This document shows, piece after piece, positions 1-4,765 of a stretch of DNA of 6,026 nt (position 1 is the first letter of the stretch; each line of letters begins with the position of its first letter). Source of the DNA: JALQTD01 sp965657495 (lineage in GTDB: Bacteria > Bacteroidota > Bacteroidia > Flavobacteriales_D > Sanyastnellaceae); the NCBI GenBank assembly GCA_965657495.1, contig CBFHPD010000047.1, forward strand, positions 1 through 6,026, written 5' to 3'. The position numbers were made by a program, and so were the translations under genes. The notes under the pieces are model-generated. The model ran no database searches and was not told where the DNA came from. It saw only the letters and a list, made by a program, of their open reading frames with translations.

Positions 1-1485
1 TACCCATTCCCGGACCCTTCCGACATCGAGCCGGGATCCGTGCTCCTTTGGAACGGTGAAGAATGGATCTCGGTGCGAGTGGCGGGCTGCAAGGACCTGC
101 ATGCCTTGAATTTCGATGCCTCTGCCTTGATCGATGACGGGACCTGCATCGATGCGTGCATCAACGAGACGGCGCTCAACTACCACGGTCACGATTACAG
201 CATTGTGGCCATTGCGGGCGATTGTTGGTTTCAAGAGAACCTCCAGACTGAGACCTACACAAATGGAGATGCGCTGTTATCGGCATCGGCCCCGTCAGAA
301 TGGGTTGCGGTAAACGAAGGTGCGCTTGCAGCCTTTGGAGATGACCTTTCAAACGTGCTAGATTACGGTTTTCTGTACAATTGGGCTGCTGTGGAAGACG
401 CCCGTGGGATTTGTCCGGTTGGGTGGCACGTGTCGACCAGCGACGAGTGGTCGGAGTTGGCGGCTTACTTGGGTGGAGACCAAATGGCTGGAACGGCAAT
501 GAAGGCAACACCTTGGGACCCGATTCCCTGGGATGGCTCGAACAGCAGCGGCTTCAGTGCACGCCCCGCTGGCGGGCGCAGTGCAGAAGGAGAGGATGTG
601 GACTTGGGGTCGTTGGGGGTTTGGTTCATGGCGCAAGGGGCTGCAGCTGCCTATTCCATATTGAATTCCAATGACCAAAGCGCAGTGTTCGCCGACAATT
701 GCATCGGATGTGGACTCAGTATCCGGTGTGTCAAAGATTGCGAAGACACGGATGGCGATGGCGTATGCAACGCAGATGAAGTGACTGGATGCACCGATGC
801 TACAGCCCTCAATTTCAACGCCACGGCCACCGACGATTCAGGTGATTGCATCTACCCAGTATTTGAGTGCGGCACTTCCGTATCCTACAACGGCTTCGAA
901 TACAGCACGGCATCCATCGGCAGTCAATGCTGGTTTACCCAAAACCTCCATTCGGAATATTATGCAAATGGAGAGGTCATTCCAGGCGGTTTGACGTCGG
1001 AGGAATGGGCCAGCACCACTTCTGGGGCGCAGGCGGTCTATGGTACAGGGGATTCGCCTTGCGACCAACCGCTTTGTGATGAAGTGGCCAATTTGGAGGA
1101 TTTTGGTCGGCTTTACAACTTCTTAGCCGTCGACGATTCCAGGGGATTGTGTCCATCCAACTGGCACGTTCCAACCGATGCCGAATGGGCGGAATTGCTT
1201 GATTTCTTGGGCGGTGAGTCAGTTTCCGGCACGCTATTGAAGTCATCGCCTGGAGATTCGCCAAGCTGGAACGGTTCCAATGCGTCCGGCTTCTCGGCGG
1301 TGCCAGGAGGCATTCGCGGTTTTGAGGGGGGGTTCCTTCAAGCGAGCCAGAAGGCCAATTTTTGGACATCTACCCAAAACGGATGGGGTGCATATGGCAG
1401 AAAAATCAATGGGGGCAGTTCCTTCGTGAACCAGACCTACGGCAGCTTGCTCAATGGCTCATCGGTTCGCTGCATCCGGGATTGA
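1..1485 (+). CDS. Secreted modular protein with two FISUMP domains (5' partial)
   Basis: The frame is open from base 1 (Tyr-Pro-Phe-Pro...) and stops at TGA 1483-1485, leaving 494 residues; the true start lies upstream, and the GTG at 40 is unlikely to be it because coding sequence continues before it. Visible modules (numbered from base 1): an N-terminal stretch with PGSVLLWNGEEW; a Cys module GCKDLHALNF...DDGTC at 29-49; FISUMP domain 1 at about 60-246 (CWFQENL, GFLYNW, ICPVGWHV, ending IRCVKD); an acidic DTDGDGVCNADE loop at 249-260 resembling thrombospondin type 3 calcium sites; a second Cys module at 263-283; FISUMP domain 2 at about 288-494 (CWFTQNL, GRLYNF, LCPSNWHVPTDAEW, SGFSAVPGG, FWTST, ending VRCIRD). 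FISUMP (Fibrobacter succinogenes major paralogous) domains occur in exported Bacteroidota and Fibrobacteres proteins; their biochemical role is unknown. Domain 1 is more degenerate: it lacks the FW[ST]S block and the SPC...CDEVANLEDF insert. No C-terminal sorting domain follows domain 2. The domain call is firm; a surface or extracellular location is inferred. Confidence 0.88.
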   Translation, partial: YPFPDPSDIEPGSVLLWNGEEWISVRVAGCKDLHALNFDASALIDDGTCIDACINETALNYHGHDYSIVAIAGDCWFQENLQTETYTNGDALLSASAPSEWVAVNEGALAAFGDDLSNVLDYGFLYNWAAVEDARGICPVGWHVSTSDEWSELAAYLGGDQMAGTAMKATPWDPIPWDGSNSSGFSARPAGGRSAEGEDVDLGSLGVWFMAQGAAAAYSILNSNDQSAVFADNCIGCGLSIRCVKDCEDTDGDGVCNADEVTGCTDATALNFNATATDDSGDCIYPVFECGTSVSYNGFEYSTASIGSQCWFTQNLHSEYYANGEVIPGGLTSEEWASTTSGAQAVYGTGDSPCDQPLCDEVANLEDFGRLYNFLAVDDSRGLCPSNWHVPTDAEWAELLDFLGGESVSGTLLKSSPGDSPSWNGSNASGFSAVPGGIRGFEGGFLQASQKANFWTSTQNGWGAYGRKINGGSSFVNQTYGSLLNGSSVRCIRD

Positions 1486-1511
1486 TTGCTGGTTGGTTCG
1501 TTAGCCACAAT

Positions 1512-1525
1512 GACGGGCAGCCGTC
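1512..1525 (+). terminator. Candidate weak terminator hairpin after the first FISUMP gene
   Basis: GACGG (1512-1516) pairs perfectly with CCGTC (1521-1525) around the tetraloop GCAG, starting 27 bases after the stop codon. The following bases are only moderately T-rich and there is no clean U tract, so intrinsic termination is possible but weakly supported. Confidence 0.25.
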
Positions 1526-1533
1526 CTTCATGG

Positions 1534-1561
1534 TTTGATTGCGATTGTATTTGTATATTTA
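1534..1561 (+). promoter_or_regulatory. Possible Bacteroidota-type promoter for the second FISUMP gene
   Basis: This AT-rich island in GC-rich surroundings holds TTTG at 1534-1537 and TATATTTA at 1554-1561, which matches the Bacteroidota -7 box TAnnTTTG except at the last base. The 16-base spacer is shorter than the usual 19-21, so the -33 assignment is doubtful. An alternative -7 box is TGTATTTG at 1546-1553, also with one mismatch. Either would give a short leader before the ATG at 1582. If real, the second FISUMP gene has its own promoter instead of depending on readthrough from the first. Confidence 0.35.
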
Positions 1562-1581
1562 ATCTGACCAAATCCCTTCGA

Positions 1582-2730
1582 ATGCGCCATGCTTTCCTCG
1601 CGGTCGCATTGGTGGCCGCCTCTACCGCCCTCGCCCAAACGAACCCGAACTGGGATCCGGATTACAACGACGATAACCAGATCGGCGTGGCCGACCTTCT
1701 GGGCCCGCTCGGGGTGTTCGAGGAGCAGGACTCCGACGACGATGGCATCTTCGACTCGCAGGACGATTGCGTGGGCGTGTACGACCCGTGCGGGGAGTGC
1801 AACGGCGACGGGGTCGATGCGGACTCCGACGACGACTGCGACGACGTGGACGACTGCGTGGGCGACTACGACGCATGCGGGGTGTGCAACGGGCCGGGTC
1901 CGGATGTGCCGGTGGTGGAGTCGATCGAGCAGTTATTCGATTCGGTGTACGTGGAGCAGATTGATTTTTGGTATGTGTTCCAAACTGGAGCCGACACCAC
2001 CTTCAGCTACGTCTGCGCCACCGCCGGCTGCACGGACGCCACGGCCGGCAACTTCAACCCCGACGCGGTCATCGACGACGGCTCGTGCGCCTACGGCCCC
2101 GAGGAATGCGGCGGCGCGTCCACCGTGACTTACGACGGCTGCACGTACGACCTGGTGGCCATCGGCGAGCAATGCTGGTTCGCCGAGAACCTGCGCAACA
2201 CGCACTACGCGAACGGCGATGCGATCCCGGGCGAATTGACGGATGCGGAGTGGTCGAGCACGGCCTCCGGCGCGCAGGCGGTTTATGGTGAGGGACCCTC
2301 ACCCTGTTACGATGAGCCCTGCGATGAGGTGGCCAATTTGGAGGACTTTGGTCGCCTGTACAATTGGTATGCGGTGGACGATGCCCGTGGGGTGTGTCCA
2401 AGCGGCTGGCACGTGCCAACGGACGGGGAATACACGGAGTTAACAGATTACTTGGGCGGAGCATCCGTTGCAGGAGACCAAATGAAATCTTCGGGTTCGG
2501 ATACGCCGGGCTGGAATGGAACGAACAGTTCTGGTTTTTCGGCGTTGCCGGGCGGCGGCCGCCTCTACGATGGAGACTTCGGCGGTGTGGGCTTCAACGC
2601 CTACTTCTGGAGTTCTTCGCCGAGCGGCTCCAACGCATGGAGGCGGGTACTCTACTCCGGTAGTGACAGTGTCGGTCGGTACGGCAGCAACCGACGAGAC
2701 GGGTTTTCTGTTCGTTGCGTTCGGGATTGA
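1582..2730 (+). CDS. Secreted FISUMP-domain protein with dockerin-like and Cys/Asp-rich repeats
   Basis: 382 residues. The ATG at 1582 is chosen over the in-frame TTG at 1486 because it opens directly onto a Sec signal peptide (MRHAFLAVALVAASTALA, likely cut after Ala18 at an ALA site); the preceding 32 codons look non-coding. Domains in order: an EF-hand/dockerin-like loop at 27-46 with Asp27, Asn29, Asp31, Gln33 and Asp38 at ligand spacing; an acidic stretch DSDDDG at 50-55; two 15-residue repeats DDCVGxYDxCGxCNG at 61-75 and 90-104 joined by a very acidic spacer; a linker at 111-145; a Cys module GCTDATAGNF...DDGSC at 149-169; and one FISUMP domain at about 174-382 (CWFAENL, GRLYNWYAVDDARG, VCPSGWHVPTDGEY, SGFSALPGGGR, FWSSS, ending SVRCVRD). 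The protein is probably exported, calcium-binding in its acidic part and disulphide-stabilised. Its nearest relative in the window is FISUMP domain 2 of the gene upstream. No C-terminal type IX sorting domain or lipobox is visible. Its exact function is unknown. Confidence 0.9.
   Translation: MRHAFLAVALVAASTALAQTNPNWDPDYNDDNQIGVADLLGPLGVFEEQDSDDDGIFDSQDDCVGVYDPCGECNGDGVDADSDDDCDDVDDCVGDYDACGVCNGPGPDVPVVESIEQLFDSVYVEQIDFWYVFQTGADTTFSYVCATAGCTDATAGNFNPDAVIDDGSCAYGPEECGGASTVTYDGCTYDLVAIGEQCWFAENLRNTHYANGDAIPGELTDAEWSSTASGAQAVYGEGPSPCYDEPCDEVANLEDFGRLYNWYAVDDARGVCPSGWHVPTDGEYTELTDYLGGASVAGDQMKSSGSDTPGWNGTNSSGFSALPGGGRLYDGDFGGVGFNAYFWSSSPSGSNAWRRVLYSGSDSVGRYGSNRRDGFSVRCVRD
1762..1893 (+). repeat. 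Two DDCVGxYDxCGxCNG repeats with acidic spacer
   Basis: Two 45-base units (1762-1806 and 1849-1893) encode the same 15-residue pattern with four changes (positions 6, 9 and 12 plus synonymous bases), offset by 87 bases. The spacer encodes mainly Asp. The pattern resembles thrombospondin type 3-like calcium-binding repeats common in exported marine Bacteroidota proteins. Each unit has three Cys at constant spacing; the spacer adds one more. Confidence 0.75.
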
Positions 2731-2735
2731 CTGCG

Positions 2736-2749
2736 GGACCGTGTGGTCC
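2736..2749 (+). terminator. Candidate weak terminator hairpin after the second FISUMP gene
   Basis: GGACC (2736-2740) pairs with GGTCC (2745-2749) around a GTGT tetraloop, five bases after the stop codon, and is followed by ATTTGACTATT. The 5-bp stem and 4-base loop mirror the hairpin after the upstream FISUMP gene. There is no proper U tract, so confidence is low. Confidence 0.3.
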
Positions 2750-2778
2750 ATTTGACTATTCGGCTATTTGACCATTTG
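2749..2778. repeat. Short AT-rich direct repeats in the convergent gap
   Basis: ATTTGAC occurs at 2750-2756 and 2766-2772, with a truncated third copy (CATTTG) at 2773-2778; the 16-base offset also aligns ACTATT with the flanking GCTATT in a looser way. This is the only AT-rich patch between the two convergent genes. It may be a degenerate tandem repeat, a terminator tail, or chance. Confidence 0.35.
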
Positions 2779-2781
2779 TTC

Positions 2782-2808
2782 TCGGGCGCGGAGCGGCCGA
2801 ACGCCCGA
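2782..2808. terminator. GC-rich inverted repeat between convergent genes
   Basis: TCGGGCG (2782-2788) is perfectly complementary to CGCCCGA (2802-2808), with a 13-base loop that itself contains the palindrome CGGCCG. It lies 32 bases past the stop of the minus-strand membrane gene and 52 past the second FISUMP gene, so it could slow transcription from either side. On the minus strand it is followed by GAACAAATGG, which is not a U tract. The GC-rich direct repeat GGGAGGGCCG (2814-2823 and 2830-2839) lies next to it. Confidence 0.3.
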
Positions 2809-2839
2809 CCGGAGGGAGGGCCGCCGGCAGGGAGGGCCG

Positions 2840-3316
2840 TTAGGGTGTGCGGAGGCGCGACCAGGTGGCGAGGGTGCCGAAGGCCGCGCCGAGGAGGGCG
2901 CCGTTGATGGCGCCCCCGACCGCGCCGAAGGCGGTGAGGGAGGGGCCGAAGAGGCCGTCGGCTGCGGGGAAGGTTGCGGTGAAGTAGGGCGGGTTGAGGG
3001 CGGCGAGGCCCGCGCCAAGGAGGCCGCCTGCGAGGGCGGCGAGGGTAGACCAGAGGGGGAGAGGGAGGAGGACGGCGAGGGGGGATTTGGTCCGCAGCCA
3101 CCGGCCGCCCAAAACGAGCGCCACGAGGAGTCCGTAGACCGTGCCTTCGAGCAGCCCTTGCAGCACGGCCGCCGAGCCGATGCCGGGGAAGTCCCAGCCC
3201 ATCACGCGGCGGAAGTACGCCGGGCTGAGCGCGCCGAGGACCGCGTTGAATCCGGCTCCGAGGGCAGCGCCCAAGGTCCAGCAGGCGAGCGCGAAACGGA
3301 TGAGGCGGGGTTGCAT
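2840..3316 (-). CDS. Small polytopic membrane protein of unknown function with internal duplication
   Basis: 158 residues, from ATG at 3316 (reading leftwards) to TAA at 2842-2840. I do not recognise a family. The protein is very hydrophobic with four likely membrane helices at about 7-31, 48-71, 80-107 and 126-150. The two halves resemble each other: LGAG at 19-22 followed by ALSPAYF (29-35) corresponds to LGAG at 100-103 followed by ALNPPYF (106-112), and each half then has a Gly/Ala-rich helix ending in a similar basic tail (WLRT at 73-76, RLRT at 154-157). Charges at the helix ends are mostly Arg. The open frame extends upstream to 3895, but that part is antisense to purB and reads as low-quality sequence, so the Met that begins the hydrophobic stretch is preferred. 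It is convergent with the FISUMP gene and divergent from purB, so it forms a single-gene unit. The glycine-zipper-like helices suggest tight packing or oligomerisation, but no transport or enzymatic role can be assigned. Confidence 0.75.
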   Translation of the reverse strand: MQPRLIRFALACWTLGAALGAGFNAVLGALSPAYFRRVMGWDFPGIGSAAVLQGLLEGTVYGLLVALVLGGRWLRTKSPLAVLLPLPLWSTLAALAGGLLGAGLAALNPPYFTATFPAADGLFGPSLTAFGAVGGAINGALLGAAFGTLATWSRLRTP

Positions 3317-3320
3317 GCCG

Positions 3321-3328
3321 CGAATGTA
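3321..3328 (-). promoter_or_regulatory. Possible -7 box for the minus-strand membrane gene
   Basis: Read on the minus strand, this is TACATTCG, one mismatch from the Bacteroidota -7 consensus TAnnTTTG. It ends only four bases before the ATG at 3316, so a transcript from it would be nearly or entirely leaderless. No TTG is visible at the -33 position. Weak evidence. Confidence 0.2.
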
Positions 3329-3355
3329 GGGCGTGCAGGTCCCGCTCAGAAGGCC

Positions 3356-3363
3356 TACTTTTG
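3356..3363 (+). promoter_or_regulatory. Bacteroidota-type -7 promoter box for purB
   Basis: TACTTTTG matches the Bacteroidota sigma-A -7 consensus TAnnTTTG exactly and lies 19 bases before the purB ATG, giving a predicted leader of roughly 10-15 bases. No clear TTG is found at the -33 position, which is often poorly conserved. No Shine-Dalgarno sequence stands out, as is usual in this phylum. This box probably drives both purB and the overlapping ABC exporter gene. Confidence 0.55.
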
Positions 3364-3382
3364 CGGCAGCAAACCAGACGCC

Positions 3383-4765
3383 ATGGAACTCTCCGCTTTG
3401 ACAGCCCTCAGCCCGGTCGATGGCCGGTACCGCCGACACACCGCCTCGCTTGCGCCCCTCCTTTCCGAGTGGGGGCTGATGGCGCACCGCGTCGAGGTCG
3501 AAGTCGAGTACTTCCTCGCCCTGGTGAACCTGCCTCTGCCGCAGCTCGCGGCCTTCCCGGCCGATCAGCACGAGTCCATGCGCGCCCTCTACCGGGATTT
3601 CACCGAGGAGGATGCCGAGCGCATCAAGGAATTGGAGCGCATCACGAACCACGACGTGAAGGCGGTGGAGTACTTCATCAAGGAGCGGATGGCAGAGGCC
3701 GGGCTGGCGGCCTTCAGCGAGTTCGTGCACTTCGGGCTGACCTCGCAGGACGTCAACAACACGGCCATCCCGCTGAGCCTCAAGCGGGCGACCGAGCAAG
3801 TGGTCCGCCCGCTGATGGGGGAAGTCCGCAACCAGCTCGCCGCGCAAGCCGCCGAGTGGAAGGACATCCCCATGCTCGCCCGCACCCACGGCCAAACTGC
3901 CTCACCGGTCACCCTCGGCAAGGAATGGGCCGTGTTCGTCGAACGCCTCGACGCCCAGCTCGCCGCCCTCGATGCCGTGCCGTACGCGGCCAAGTTCGGC
4001 GGGGCCACGGGCGGCTTCAACGCCCACCACGTGGCCTACCCTCAGATCGATTGGGTCGCCTTCGGAAACCGCTTCGTCGAGGACGTGCTCGGCCTGAAGC
4101 GCAGCCGCACCACCACCCAAATCGAGCACTACGACCACCTCGCGGCCTGGTGCGATGCGTTGCGCCGGGTGCACACGATCTTGTTGGATTTGGACCGGGA
4201 CGTTTGGACCTACATCTCGATGGACTACTTCAAGCAGCGCATCAAGGCGGGCGAAGTCGGTTCCAGTGCGATGCCGCACAAGGTGAACCCCATCGATTTT
4301 GAAAACAGCGAAGGCAACCTCGGCATGGCGAACGCGCTGCTCGGCCACTTCGCCGAAAAGCTGCCCGTCAGCCGGCTGCAACGCGACCTCACCGACTCCA
4401 CCGTGCTCCGCAACCTCGGGGTGCCGCTCGGCCACAGCGTCATCGCCCTGCGTTCCCTCGAAAAGGGCCTCGGTAAGCTGCTCCTCAACCGCGAGAAACT
4501 CGCTGCCGACCTCGAAGCGAACTGGGCCATCGTAGCCGAAGGCATCCAAACCGTGCTCCGGCGCGAGGGCTACCCGCAACCTTACGAAGCGCTCAAGGCA
4601 CTGACCCGCACCCACGGCGTCATCGACGCAGCAGCCATTGCCGAGTTCATCGGCGGCCTCGAAGTCTCCGATGCCGTAAAAGCGGAACTGCGCACGATCA
4701 CCCCGGCGACGTACATCGGCCGTTCGACCAGCATCGCCGAAGCGGCCCTCCAAGCGCACGCATGA
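3383..4765 (+). CDS. purB: Adenylosuccinate lyase
   Basis: 460 residues, against 456 in E. coli PurB. The cytoplasmic homotetrameric enzyme of the fumarase/aspartase superfamily acts twice in purine synthesis, releasing fumarate from SAICAR to give AICAR and from adenylosuccinate to give AMP. The start at 3383 gives the family's typical N terminus, MELSALTALSPVDGRY, nearly the same as E. coli. Seen in order: TNHDVKAVEYF from 88; TSQDVNN from 120; the RTHGQ catalytic-His region with His169 (matching E. coli His171); YTTQIE-like substrate-site sequence TTTQIEHYDHLA; the superfamily signature GSSAMPHKVNPIDFEN starting at 293 with the catalytic Ser-Ser pair at 294-295; and RDLTDSTVLRNLG from 334. 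No key residue is missing. The same frame is open upstream to 2768, but that part is antisense to the membrane gene and is not PurB-like. The stop codon overlaps the start of the ABC exporter gene by ATGA. Base use is GC-rich (about two thirds by hand count), like its downstream neighbour and unlike the first FISUMP gene. Confidence 0.97.
   Translation: MELSALTALSPVDGRYRRHTASLAPLLSEWGLMAHRVEVEVEYFLALVNLPLPQLAAFPADQHESMRALYRDFTEEDAERIKELERITNHDVKAVEYFIKERMAEAGLAAFSEFVHFGLTSQDVNNTAIPLSLKRATEQVVRPLMGEVRNQLAAQAAEWKDIPMLARTHGQTASPVTLGKEWAVFVERLDAQLAALDAVPYAAKFGGATGGFNAHHVAYPQIDWVAFGNRFVEDVLGLKRSRTTTQIEHYDHLAAWCDALRRVHTILLDLDRDVWTYISMDYFKQRIKAGEVGSSAMPHKVNPIDFENSEGNLGMANALLGHFAEKLPVSRLQRDLTDSTVLRNLGVPLGHSVIALRSLEKGLGKLLLNREKLAADLEANWAIVAEGIQTVLRREGYPQPYEALKALTRTHGVIDAAAIAEFIGGLEVSDAVKAELRTITPATYIGRSTSIAEAALQAHA

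Noticed and set aside
1486..1581. TTG at 1486 as the start of the second FISUMP gene
   Set aside because: It would put 32 ordinary residues before a clear signal peptide, directly abutting the previous stop codon; ATG 1582 is the natural start.
1762..1893. CRISPR-like spaced repeats
   Set aside because: Only two units, in frame, differing at several bases, and encoding a known type of Cys/Asp protein repeat.
1589..2205. Overlapping Arg/Thr/Ala-rich frames on both strands over the second FISUMP gene
   Set aside because: Their low-complexity content follows from the GC-rich Asp/Cys codons of the real gene.
2768..3382. N-terminal extension of PurB as a fusion domain
   Set aside because: It is antisense to a credible membrane gene, compositionally biased, and PurB has a canonical start at 3383.
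3317..3382. Purine riboswitch or PurR-type operator before purB
   Set aside because: The 66-base region is too short and shows no aptamer-like pairing or recognisable operator; only a -7 box is visible.
3317..3895. Long minus-strand frame as an N-terminal extension of the membrane protein
   Set aside because: It lies antisense to purB, has no hydrophobic pattern or recognisable domain, and arises from high GC in the purB codons.
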